In this document: one piece after another, positions 45,874-56,200 of the stretch
Numbering within the stretch: the stretch's first letter is position 1
Layout: every line of letters begins with the position of its first letter
Origin: Coriobacteriia bacterium
GTDB lineage: Bacteria > Actinomycetota > Coriobacteriia > Anaerosomatales > JAAXUF01
Reading direction: 5' to 3'
DNA: 64,000 nt
Assembly (NCBI GenBank): GCA_013334745.1
Contig: JAAXWY010000002.1
Coordinates: 99,421-163,420 of the forward strand
Notes under the pieces: generated by a model
Told to the model about the DNA's origin: nothing
The model's database searches: none
Seen by the model: only the letters and a program-made list of their open reading frames with translations
Position numbers and translations under genes: made by a program

Positions 45874-46785
45874 CTACGGAGCGATCACGCCGCTCAGGTC
45901 GGTCGTGACCGTCAATGTCGCTCCGGGATCGAGCGCGAGCACGCTCGCATTGGCGATACGTGCCTGGTGGTCGTAGAACTGCGTCAGGTTCGACGGCGTC
46001 GTGCCCGTGAAGCGCAGGTGGTAGGTGCCGGCCGGGATGCCGGAGATCGAGTACTCGCCATTCGCGTTGGTGAACACACCCTTCACGTGCGCGTGCGTGG
46101 TCGCGTTGAACACGCTCACCACGATGCGGTTCTGCGGCACCTCTGAGGCGGTGACAACGCCCGAGATGGTCTGGGTCGCGGCAGGAGCCAGGTCCGATGA
46201 GACCGTGAGCGTCCCACCAGCGGTCAGCGTCAGCACTGTCGCCTCGCTGATCGGCACCTTGTGGTCGAAGTACTGCGTCATGCTTGCAGGTGACGTCACG
46301 CCGAAGCGCACGTGGTAGGTACCCGCCGGGATACCGGTGATGGAGTAACCACCGGCTGCGTCGGTGAACACGCCCTTGACGTCCCTGTGCGTCGTCGAGT
46401 CATACGCTGTGACCACGATGCGCTCGAGCGGCAGACCGCTCGCTGTGACCGTACCGGTGATGCTGGCCGCCGGCTTGGTCATCGGCGTAAGGTCATCGGA
46501 GACTACGAGGGCCTCGGTTGCGAGCAATCTGAGCAGCGGTGCGTCGGTGATCTTGACCACGTGGCGGTAGTACTGCTCGAGGCCCTCGGCGAGCACGCCG
46601 TCGGCCGCCTTGGTGAATCGGAGGTGGTGGTAGCCCGAGCGCACCCACAGGCGATAGCGCCCGGCGGCGTCGGTGAACACGCTTTGCTCGTAGCGGTCGT
46701 TGGCCGCATCGAATGCCGTGACCACGATGCGCCCAAGCGGAGCCCCGCCCGCGGTGATGGTGCCCTCGATCGCCTGGTAGGGGCG
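45874..46785 (-). repeat. 3' cassette copy 1 (three regulatory-like repeats)
   Basis: The last 912 bases of giant gene 1 encode three repeats of about 85-95 residues. Similar segments of about the same length end the other two giant genes at 52311-53220 and 57013-57930, with long runs of near-identical DNA. Confidence 0.85.
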
Positions 46786-49700
46786 AGGCAGGACCGAGAT
46801 GGTGACCGTCGCCGGGGCACTAGTGAGGTCGCCGTTCGTTACGGAGTAGGTGAAGGCGTCCGTGCCGCTGTAGTTCATGTCCGGCGCGTAGGTGAAGCCG
46901 CCGTCGGCGGAAAGCGAGAGAGCGCCGTGCGAGACGCCGCTTTCGAGCTGAGCGCTCAGACCCGACCCGCTGTCGTTGCCCAGCACGCCGGGAGCGTCCA
47001 CGGTCGTCGTCTCGTTGGCGGAGGCGTCATAGGCGTCGTCGTTGGCGGTGAGGTCGAGTTCGAACGCGGCGACGATGCTGTGTGCACCGGTCACGTTGGT
47101 GAAGGTGTAGACCCCGTCCGTCAACGACACGGGCTCGTCGTCGACGAGGACCGAGGCGACCTTGTAGCCGGCATCCGGCGTCACGGCGAACGTGGCGTCA
47201 GCGCCTGGAGCGAAGCGCGTCACTCCGGCAGGGCTGATCGTGCCGCGCGCTCCGAAGTACTGGACCGTGGCGCTCGCAAAGTCCGAGACGTACGCGTGCC
47301 CATTCGGTGCGAATGCGACGCAAAGCGGCATCGTGAACTGCCCGACTCCGGAGCCCCCACCGCCGAGCTGACCTCGGTAGGTTCCCGTTGCGCTGAAGTA
47401 CTGGACGCGAGAGGCACTCGGGTCGTCATCGTTGACGTCGGGGACGTACACATCGCCGTTGGGGGCGACGTCAAGAAGCATGAGCCTGTAGAACTGGCCC
47501 GCGCCAGTCCCCTCGGTACCCCACTGGCCCTTGTAGGTCCCTGTGGAACTGAAGTACTGCACTCGGTAGTTCCGTACATCGCCGACGTACACGTCGCCGC
47601 TTGGTGCGACTGCGATGCCGACGGGGGTCTGGAACTGTCCGTCGTCGGTTCCCTCGGCGCCCCACCTGCCCTTGTACTCGCCGGTGGGAGTGAAGTACTG
47701 GACGCTATGGAGGATCCCATCGGTCACGTAGACGGTGCCGTCGGACGCGATGGCGACACCTATAACTGAGCCGAACTGGCCGCCGACACCTCGACTGCCC
47801 CACTGCCCTTTGTAGGTGCCGGTGGCATCAAAGTACTGGACGCGACCGTTCCACTGATCGGTGGCGTAGACGTCCCCGTTGGGGGCGACTGCGACGTCCG
47901 CCAGGCCGTCAAACTCGCCATCGCCAAAGCCTGGGCCACCCCACGAGCCGAGTAGGTCGCCGCTGGAACTGTAGTACCGGATACGATTGGCTCGTGAATC
48001 AGCAACGTACACGATGCCGTTCGGTGCGACGGCAACACCGGCGCCGGTGGACTCGAGTGTGCCTAGGTACTCGCCGTTGGAGGACGTGTAGGCGGTGATG
48101 GGGAAGTCCTGCTCGAAGGTCGCCGAGATGACGTGCGGCTCGTTGACGCCCGTGAATGAGTAGCGGCCGTCGGTCAGCGTCGCGGGCTCGCCATCGACGG
48201 TCACATCCTTGAGGTGGTAGCCGGCGTCAGGCGTCACGGTGAACGTCGCATCGCCGTTCTCGGCGACGCGTGTTGCGCCGGAGGGCGTGATCGTTCCACG
48301 CGCACCGAAGTGTTGGATGCGGGAGTTCTGCATGTCCGCCACGTAGGCGTCGCCGTTCGGTGCGATGGCGATTCCGGTCGGCTGGGAGAACTGGCCGTCG
48401 TTTACGCCCCCAGTGCCCCATTGGCCGAGGTAGGTTCCCGTGGCACTGAACCACTCTACGCGGTTGCCCTCCATATCCGTCACGTACACATCGCTGTTGG
48501 GTGCGACGCTCACGAATACGGGAGTTGAGAACTGACCGTCATCGGTACCCGGCCCGCCCAACTGTCCCTTGTATGTCCCGGTGGAGTCGAAGTACTGGAT
48601 ACGACCGTTGCCGGCATCGGCCACGTAGACGTCGCCGTTCGGCGCGACAGCGAGTCCGTACGGCATGCTGAGCGTTCCCGCCTCGGTGCCCTCGCTGTTC
48701 CATTGGCCCTTGTACGTGCCCGTGGCGCTGAAGTACTGGATGCGGTTGTTCTCAGCATCCGATACATAGACGTCGCCGTTGGGTGCAATTGCGAGGCCGG
48801 TGGGGTTCTTCATCTCGCCGTCTTGCGAGCCGTACCCGCCCCAGTAGCCCTGGTATGCGCCGTTGGAGTCGAAGTACTGAACAAGGCCGGTGTCCATGTC
48901 GGACACGTAGACGTCGCCATTGGGCGCGACCGCGATACCGAACGGACGGCTGAGAGGAGAAATGGCCGAGTCCGCGCCGTTCCACTCGCCCTGGTACACA
49001 CCAGCGGAGTTAAAGTACCGTACGCGCCTGCTGAGCAAGTCGGAAACGTAGACGTCGCCATTGGGCGCGACCGCGATACCGAGCGGCGCGGTCTCGATGC
49101 CGGGCTCGAGGTCGCCCCCGGAGCCCCACTTGTCGAGGAACGTGCCGTCCGACGGAGTCGTGGCGGTGATGGGAACACCCGTGAGCTCGAAGTTCGCGGT
49201 GTAGGTAGCGTTGGAGGACACCACCGTGTCGGTCCTCGGATTCGCCGTGGACTCGTCACTCCACTTCACGAAGCGGTAGCCGTCGTCAGCGAGGGCGGAG
49301 ACGGCGCTGGCGTCGCTCCCGTACTCGACGTTCTGTGCGAGCACAGTCGCGGTGCTCTGGCCGTCGCTCACCACTCCGCCAATGCCCGCCCTGTAGGCGA
49401 CGCGGTAGACGTTGATCGCGAAGCTCGCGGTCACGGTCATATCAGCGGTGACGTTGGTGACGGTGAGCGGGTTTGCCGTCGTGGTCTCGAAGGACCCCGT
49501 GCCGGTCCAGTTCTCGAAGTGATACCCGGGGCCGGCCGTGGCGGTGACTTCAGAGGAGCCTGAGCCGCTCTCGACGACCTGCGGGGTCGCACCCTCGACC
49601 GTGCCGCCCTTACCCGCCTCGAAGCTGACGGTGTAGGTGGTGGCCGCCCACTGCGCGTAGACGGTGATACCCGTCGTTACCGGCGTGGTCGCGTCAAACG

Positions 49701-52101
49701 CCGTACCCGTCCCATCCGAGGCCGTGTTCCAGCCCACGAACGTGTGCTGCGCGAGCGTCGGATCGGCGGGCATCCCGGCGCCCAACGGGGTGTCGTACTC
49801 GACACCGGAGACCGGCGAGACGTCGCTGCCGCCCATCGAGTCGAAGCTCACCGTGAACGTATCGGGAGCGAAGTGCGCGGTCACGGTCGTGTCGGCGGTG
49901 ACGTTGGTGACCGTGAGTGGATTGGCAGTCGTGGTCTCGAAAGAACCCGTACCGGTCCAGTTGGTGAAGTGGTGTCCGGTGTCCTGGTTCGCGGTAACAG
50001 CCGAGCAGTCCGAACCGGTTGCCACAATCTGAGTCGCTGAGCCCTCAATCGAGCCGCCGGTGTCGGCGACAAAGGCCACCAACGGATCGAGGTAGGCGGT
50101 CGGGACGCTGCCCTCGTCCGGGTTGCCGGTCGGCGCCCATGGCGCCGGAGGAGTCGGGAAGCCGGTGGCAGCGCGGTAGTGATGGACGACGATCCCCCAC
50201 GCGCCCGAGAACATGTATGCGCCGCTTGTCGTGGGTGCATTGCCCAAGAACGTGGCCGAAGTCAATCTCTCGCACCCGTAGAACGCGACCCTGCCGACGC
50301 TGGTTACGCCAGCGGGAATCGTCACATCTGTCAGGTTCGAGCACCACTCGTACGCGCCCTCGCCGATGCTCGTCAGGCTGCTTGGGAACGTCACACTAGT
50401 CAGGTTCGAGCATGCCCGGAAAGCCTGAAAACCGATGCTGTTCAGACCCTCAGGGAGGGCCACGTCCGTCAGGCTCGAACACCCGTAGAACGTATAGTCG
50501 CGAATGGAGGTCACCCCGGCAGGGATGCTCATGCTCGTCAGGCTCGAGCAGCCGTAGAACGCATACGCGCCAATGCTGGTCACGCCCTCGGGGATGCTCA
50601 CGCTCGTCAGATCAGTCCTGTATAGGAACACGAGGTCGTCGATGGCGACGACGGGGTAGCCGTCAATGACGGCTGGAATGGTGATAGTCGTGTCGGTACC
50701 CGCGTAGCCGATGATGGTGGCGTTGTCGTCGCCATCGAGCCTGTAGGTCCAGTCGGTCGTGAAGTTGGCGGTGTAGGTAGCGTCCTCGGTGACGTTCTCC
50801 ACCGTGAGTGGGTTGGCGGTCGTGGTCTCGATTGAGCCGGTGCCCGTCCAGTTGACGAAGCGGTAGCCGGTATCCGGCTTGGCTTCGACCTCGGTGGCGG
50901 AGCCCCCAGGCTCCACACTCTGCGTCGCGGAGCCCTCAAGCGAACCACCTGCACCCGCTCTGTAGCGCACGGTGACCGGCGGCGGAGGCGCCTGGAACCA
51001 GCTGACGGTGCTGGCGCCGGAGTTTGCGGTGTAGACCTTACGGTCGGTCTCGTTCAGCGCCATGCCGAACGGATGGAGCCCAACCGTGACCTTATCGATC
51101 ATGGCGTCGGTAGTGCGGTCGATTACTCGCACCCAGCCATCCGCCACGCACGACACGTAGATCTTGCCGAGCGACGAGTTGATGGCCAAAGCCGTTGGCT
51201 GCCCACCCGTCATGAGCTGCTTCGTGGTGTAGCCACCCACCACGTCGATCACGGTGACGTCGGACGAAAGCTGGTTCGCCACGTACACCTTGCCGGTCAC
51301 CTCATCGACGGCGACCGTCTGCGAGATGTTACCGGCCTCGGCGGTGCGTTTGAACTCGTTGGTGGTGCCGTCTATGACGCTGACGCCGTTGTGATCGCAG
51401 ACGTACACCTCGCCGGTAGTCTGGTTGACGTCAACAGCACGCGGCTCCCAGCCGACCCCAATGGATGTCGATGTGAACCCAGCGGCCGCATCAATCACGG
51501 TGACGGAGTTGCCGTCCTGATTCGTTGTGTACACCTTGTGCGATGTGTTGTTCAGCGCTATCGCGTTCGGGAACTGCCCTACCGCAACCGTCGTCGTGAC
51601 CAGGCTCGTGGCCGCATCGATCACTGTGACGTTGTGCGACCAGAAGTTGGCGACGTAGAGGCGCCCTGCGACCTCGTCGACTACGAGATCGAGGGGACCG
51701 GTTCCGACCGTGATGCTTGAGACCGCATTCGTGGCCAGGTCGATCGCCGATACGGTCGTCCCACTGTTGTTGGGCCCCGCATTGGCAACGAACAGCTTGT
51801 TGCGTACTCGGTCAACGACGAGTGCTTTCGGATTGGCCCCTACCGTGAATGTGCCGACCACGGAGCCGGTGGCTCCGTTGATGGCCGTCACGTTGCCGCT
51901 GTCGTAGTTGCTCGTGTAGACCATGTTCGTGTTGGGATTGCATACGACGCCGATCGGAGTCGCGCCCACGCCCACGCTCGTCGACGTCGTGGCGCTTGCC
52001 ACGACGGGAGCGAGCAACAAAGCAAGTGAGGCTGCGAGGATGATTCCCCGGGTCCAGCGGCGTGCGCCACCAAGTGACGGCGCGAGACAGCGACTACTCA
52101 T
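45874..52101 (-). CDS. giant secreted mosaic protein 1 (YVTN propeller, BspA LRR, InlB-like, NHL)
   Basis: A 2075-residue exported protein. The ATG at 52101 has GAGGGGG nine bases upstream; the signal peptide is GIILAASLALLLAPVVASA. Domains in order: a YncE/YVTN seven-blade propeller (about 25-380, units like VYVANFWSHNVTVIDAA); an InlB-type repeat; a BspA-type leucine-rich array (about 455-640, SLTSMSIPAGVTSIRDYTFY); several InlB/Listeria-type beta repeats (GYHFENWTGTGSFETT); two runs of NHL repeats (IAVAPNGDVYVSD); a cadherin-like domain (NYSGTDAFTYSV); and three carboxypeptidase-regulatory-like repeats (YSISGIPAGTYHLRF). There is no LPxTG motif or C-terminal helix, so cell attachment, if any, must use another route. 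The function is unknown; the domain set suggests adhesion or polymer binding. Confidence 0.88.
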   Translation of the reverse strand: MSSRCLAPSLGGARRWTRGIILAASLALLLAPVVASATTSTSVGVGATPIGVVCNPNTNMVYTSNYDSGNVTAINGATGSVVGTFTVGANPKALVVDRVRNKLFVANAGPNNSGTTVSAIDLATNAVSSITVGTGPLDLVVDEVAGRLYVANFWSHNVTVIDAATSLVTTTVAVGQFPNAIALNNTSHKVYTTNQDGNSVTVIDAAAGFTSTSIGVGWEPRAVDVNQTTGEVYVCDHNGVSVIDGTTNEFKRTAEAGNISQTVAVDEVTGKVYVANQLSSDVTVIDVVGGYTTKQLMTGGQPTALAINSSLGKIYVSCVADGWVRVIDRTTDAMIDKVTVGLHPFGMALNETDRKVYTANSGASTVSWFQAPPPPVTVRYRAGAGGSLEGSATQSVEPGGSATEVEAKPDTGYRFVNWTGTGSIETTTANPLTVENVTEDATYTANFTTDWTYRLDGDDNATIIGYAGTDTTITIPAVIDGYPVVAIDDLVFLYRTDLTSVSIPEGVTSIGAYAFYGCSSLTSMSIPAGVTSIRDYTFYGCSSLTDVALPEGLNSIGFQAFRACSNLTSVTFPSSLTSIGEGAYEWCSNLTDVTIPAGVTSVGRVAFYGCERLTSATFLGNAPTTSGAYMFSGAWGIVVHHYRAATGFPTPPAPWAPTGNPDEGSVPTAYLDPLVAFVADTGGSIEGSATQIVATGSDCSAVTANQDTGHHFTNWTGTGSFETTTANPLTVTNVTADTTVTAHFAPDTFTVSFDSMGGSDVSPVSGVEYDTPLGAGMPADPTLAQHTFVGWNTASDGTGTAFDATTPVTTGITVYAQWAATTYTVSFEAGKGGTVEGATPQVVESGSGSSEVTATAGPGYHFENWTGTGSFETTTANPLTVTNVTADMTVTASFAINVYRVAYRAGIGGVVSDGQSTATVLAQNVEYGSDASAVSALADDGYRFVKWSDESTANPRTDTVVSSNATYTANFELTGVPITATTPSDGTFLDKWGSGGDLEPGIETAPLGIAVAPNGDVYVSDLLSRRVRYFNSAGVYQGEWNGADSAISPLSRPFGIAVAPNGDVYVSDMDTGLVQYFDSNGAYQGYWGGYGSQDGEMKNPTGLAIAPNGDVYVSDAENNRIQYFSATGTYKGQWNSEGTEAGTLSMPYGLAVAPNGDVYVADAGNGRIQYFDSTGTYKGQLGGPGTDDGQFSTPVFVSVAPNSDVYVTDMEGNRVEWFSATGTYLGQWGTGGVNDGQFSQPTGIAIAPNGDAYVADMQNSRIQHFGARGTITPSGATRVAENGDATFTVTPDAGYHLKDVTVDGEPATLTDGRYSFTGVNEPHVISATFEQDFPITAYTSSNGEYLGTLESTGAGVAVAPNGIVYVADSRANRIRYYSSSGDLLGSWGGPGFGDGEFDGLADVAVAPNGDVYATDQWNGRVQYFDATGTYKGQWGSRGVGGQFGSVIGVAIASDGTVYVTDGILHSVQYFTPTGEYKGRWGAEGTDDGQFQTPVGIAVAPSGDVYVGDVRNYRVQYFSSTGTYKGQWGTEGTGAGQFYRLMLLDVAPNGDVYVPDVNDDDPSASRVQYFSATGTYRGQLGGGGSGVGQFTMPLCVAFAPNGHAYVSDFASATVQYFGARGTISPAGVTRFAPGADATFAVTPDAGYKVASVLVDDEPVSLTDGVYTFTNVTGAHSIVAAFELDLTANDDAYDASANETTTVDAPGVLGNDSGSGLSAQLESGVSHGALSLSADGGFTYAPDMNYSGTDAFTYSVTNGDLTSAPATVTISVLPRPYQAIEGTITAGGAPLGRIVVTAFDAANDRYEQSVFTDAAGRYRLWVRSGYHHLRFTKAADGVLAEGLEQYYRHVVKITDAPLLRLLATEALVVSDDLTPMTKPAASITGTVTASGLPLERIVVTAYDSTTHRDVKGVFTDAAGGYSITGIPAGTYHVRFGVTSPASMTQYFDHKVPISEATVLTLTAGGTLTVSSDLAPAATQTISGVVTASEVPQNRIVVSVFNATTHAHVKGVFTNANGEYSISGIPAGTYHLRFTGTTPSNLTQFYDHQARIANASVLALDPGATLTVTTDLSGVIAP

Positions 52102-52253
52102 GGCTAGAGCCCCCTCAATCTTCAACTGCCGAAGAAGAGACAGCCCCGCGGGCATACAGCCCCTGTCCCTCGAGAGGCAATTACCCCAATGTCTGGGTCT
52201 ACTAAACGGCGAGGCAGGCGGCGCAGTTTGCGGGGGTTGCTGCTACCCGCACA

Positions 52254-52283
52254 GAGGCCCCGCCGCTTGCGCGACGGGGCCTC
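52254..52283 (-). terminator. terminator of giant gene 2
   Basis: A 13-bp stem GAGGCCCCGCCGC, loop TTGC, GCGACGGGGCCTC, one mismatch that is a G-U pair on the minus-strand RNA. It lies 27 bases after the stop of giant gene 2. Confidence 0.8.
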
Positions 52284-52310
52284 GTTTGCGAACGCGGCGG
52301 GGCAGCCGCG

Positions 52311-53220
52311 CTACGGAGCGATCGGTCCGCTCAAGTCGGTCGTGACCGTGAGCGTGGCACCCGGGTCAAGCGACAGGGGCGCCGCGTTCCCGATTCGTGC
52401 CTGGTGGTCGTAGAACTGCGTCAGATTCGATGGAGTGGTACCCGTGAAGCGCAGGTGATAGGTCCCTGCCGGGATGCCCGATATCGAGTAGACGCCCGAC
52501 GCGTTGGTGAACGTCGCCTTCACGTACGCATGCGTGGTCGCATCGAACGCCGTGACCACGATGCGGCTCATCGGCAGCTCGGAGTTGGTGATCGTGCCGC
52601 TGATTGTCTGGGTTGCGGCGGGTGCGAGGTCCGAGGAGACCGTGAGCGTTCCGCCCGCGGTAAGCGTCAGGACCGTCGCCTCGCTGATCGGCACCTTGTG
52701 GTCGAAGTACTGCGTCATGCTCGCAGGCGAGCTCACGCCGAAGCGCACGTGATAGGTGCCTGCCGGGATTCCGGTGATGGAGTAGGCGCCGGATGCGTTG
52801 GTGAACACGCCCTTGACGTCTCTGTGCGTCGTCGAGTCATACGCCGTGACCACGATGCGCTCCAGCGGCAGGCCGCTGGCTGTGATCGTACCGGTGATGC
52901 TCGCGACGGGCTTCGCGATCGGCGTCAGGTCGTCGGAAACGACGAGCGCCTCGGCGGGCAGCAGCCTGAGCATTGGTGCGTCGGTGAGCTTCTGGACGTG
53001 GCGGTAGTACTGGTCGATGGCCTCCGCATACTGAGCATCGGCCGCACGCGTGAAGCGCAGGTGGTAGTAGCCCGAGGGAACCCACAGGCGATAGCGCCCG
53101 TTGGCATCCGTGAAGACCCCCTGCTGGTGCCGATCGTTTGCCGCATCGAACGCGGCGACTACGATGCGCGATAGCGGCGCGCCTTCCACCGTGACGGTAC
53201 CCTCAATCGCCTGGTAGGTG
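52311..53220 (-). repeat. 3' cassette copy 2
   Basis: The last 910 bases of giant gene 2, homologous to the ends of genes 1 and 3. Three repeats with the core ITNSELPMSRIVVTAFDATT and YSISGIPAGTYHLRFTGTTP, ending LTVTTDLSGPIAP. Confidence 0.85.
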
Positions 53221-56200
53221 CGCGGCAGGACCGTGATGGTGACTGTGGCCGACTCAGTCCACATCCCGCTGTCACTGCCGCGATAGGTGAACGTGTCGGT
53301 GCCCGAGTAGTTCATGTCCGGCGTGTAGACGAATCCACCGGTCGAGTCGAGCACCACGTCACCGTGCTCGGTGCCCGTGATGAGCTCGACCGCGGTGACG
53401 TTGGCGTCGTTTGCAAGCACGCCTGGTGCTGTGACGATCGTGGTCTCGTTGGGCTGAGCGGTGAACGTGTCAGGGCGAGCCGCGAAAGGCTCGAATAGCG
53501 CGGTGTAGGTCGCGTCATCGGTCACGTGGGCATCGGTGCGCGGGTTGATCGTCGACTCATTGGACCACTTCAAGAAGCGATAGCCGGAGCCGGCGTGGGC
53601 CGCGACTTCGGATCCGGAGGCATCGTAATCGATGACCTGCGTTGCAGAGCCGTCGATGCTGCCGCCGGTGTCGGCGGTGTAGGTCAGGGTGTGGGTGTCG
53701 ATAGCGAACTGCGCCTCGACCGTGACGTTGGCCTTCACATCAGCATCCGTGCGCTTGGCCGTCATCACGTCGTCGGACCACTTCACGAAGTGGTAGCCCG
53801 TGATGCCCTTGGCCTGCACTTCGATGCCGGAGGTGTTGTAGTCCACGACCTGCGTTGCCGAGCCCTCGACGGAGCCGTGGGGGTCTGCCGAGTAGGTCAG
53901 CGTGTACGTGTCGATCGTCCACATCGCGTAGACGGTGACATCACCGGTCACATGCGTGGCTGCGTCGAACGCGGTCCCCGTGCCGTCGGCTGCCGTGTTC
54001 CAGCCGGCGAAGGTGTAGTGCTCACGCGTGGGATCGGCGGGCATGCCGGCACCAAGAGCAGTGTCGTAGTCCACGCCGGTGACCGGCGAGACCTCGCTGC
54101 CGCTCTGTGAGTCGAACGTCACCGTGAACTCATCGATCGCGTAGTTGGCCGTGAGTGTGATATCTGCAGTCACGTTCATGAGCGTCAGTGGGTTGGCGAT
54201 AGTCGGAGTGAATCCGCCCGTGCCGGTCCAGTTCACGAAGTGGTAGTTGGCAGGAGCCATCGCGGTGACGGCCGCTGCCGACATGCCTTCAAGGACCGTC
54301 TGCGTTGAGCTGGTGACCCAAGAGCCGGGGGTCCCGTCGGTGACGAAGGCGACCGTGTAGGGGGCGGGCTCGAATGCTGCGAAGCCGGACTTCACCATGC
54401 CACCGACGGTAGTGAAGCTGCCACTCGCATAGAGCGTTGAGCCGTCGATAGCGAGGGCATTGACCCCGTAATTCGCGTTCGGATCCCACGCCGTTGCCGT
54501 CCCGGTGGAGCCGACCGAAGCGTCCAGTGCGGCGAGGTTGTTGCGTGCCACGCTGCCGATGGTCGTGAAGTCCCCACCCGCGTAGACGGTCGAGCCGTCA
54601 ACGGCTAGGACCCTGACCGCGCCGCCAGCGCCCGGGTTCCACGCCGTTGCCGTCCCGGTGGAGCCGACCGAAGCGTCCAGTGCGGCGAGGTTATTGCGTG
54701 CCACGCCGCCGATGTTGGTGAATTCGCCAGCGGCGTAGACCGTTGATCCGTCAACCGCGATGGCGCAGACGGCAGAGCGCGATTCGAAGGGGAACTCCGC
54801 AACGGGGCCACTCGCGTTCGGATCCCACGCGGTCGCTGCTCCGGTCGAGTTGTCTAGTGCCGCGATGTAGTTGCGCGCCGCCCCACCGATGGTCGAGAAG
54901 TTGCCACCGGCATAGACTGTCGATCCGTCGACCGCGAGGGCGTTGACTTGACAGCGCGATTCGAACTCCCCACCGGGGCCACTCGCGTTCGGATCCCACG
55001 CGGTCGCTGCTCCGGTCGAGTTGTCTAGTGCCGCGATGTAGTTGCGCGCCGCCCCACCGATGGTCCTGAATCCGCCACCGGCGTAGACGGTCGAGCCGTC
55101 GACAGCGAGGGTGTAGACGCTGGCATTGGCATTCGGATTCCACGCGGTCGCCGTCCCGGTGGAGCCGGCCGAAGCGTTGAGTGCCGCGATGCAACCGCGT
55201 GCCTCGCCACCGATGGCCCTGAAGTCGCCACCTGCGTAGACGGTCGAGCCGTCTACCGCGAGGGCGTACACGGCATCACCCGCGTTCGGATCCCAGTCGA
55301 GATCCAGCGTGCCGTCGGCCTTGAGTTTTGCGAGGTTGTTGCGTGTCACGGCACCGAGGGATGTGAACCTACCACCTGCATATATCGTCGAGCCGTCGGT
55401 TGCGAGGGTGAGGACCATGCCATCCGGGCGCGGATTCCACGCCGTCGCCGTCCCGGTCGAGCCGGCGGAGGCGTCGAGTGCTGCGATGCCGCTGCGTGTC
55501 GCGCCGCCAATGGTGGCGGAGGTGAAGTTGCCAGCAGCGTAGACCGTCGAGCCGTCGACCGCGAGCGCCAGAATGCCGTCACTCGAGTTCGGGTTCCACG
55601 CAGTCGCCGTCCCGGTCGCGCCAGCTGCGGCGTCCAGTGCTGCGATGCCGCTGCGTGTCGCGCCGCCAATAGTCGTGAAGTAACCACCGACATAGACGGT
55701 CGATCCGTCGACGGCGATGGCGCGGACGCCGGAATTGGCATTCGGGTTCCACGCGGTCGCCGTCCCGGTCGACCCAGCCGAGGCGTCGAGTGCGGCGATG
55801 TCGTTGCGCGCCGCCCCACCGATGGTCCAGAAGTTGCCGCCCGCGTAGACGGTCGAGCCGTCGACAGCGAGGGTGTAGACGCTCGCATTGGCATTCGGAT
55901 TCCACGCCGTCGCCGTCCCGGTCGAGCCAGCCGAGGCGTCGAGTGCGGCGATGTAGTTGCGCGTCGCGCCACCGATGGTCGTGAAGTCGCCACCCGCGTA
56001 GACGGTCGAGCCGTCGACGGCGAGGGCCATGACGATGGTATTCGCGCTTGGATCCCACGCCGTCGCCGTCCCGGTCGAGCCGGCAGAAGCATCGAGCGCC
56101 GCGATATTGCGGCGCGCCGCCCCACCGATGGTCGAGAAATAGCCACCCACGTAGACGGTCGAGCCGTCGACCGCGAGGGCTTTGACGTAGCTGTTCGCAT

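Noticed and set aside
46312-47769. 485-codon open frame on the plus strand
   Set aside because: It is antisense to the C-terminal part of giant gene 1; Arg/Val/Gly-rich without recognisable domains.
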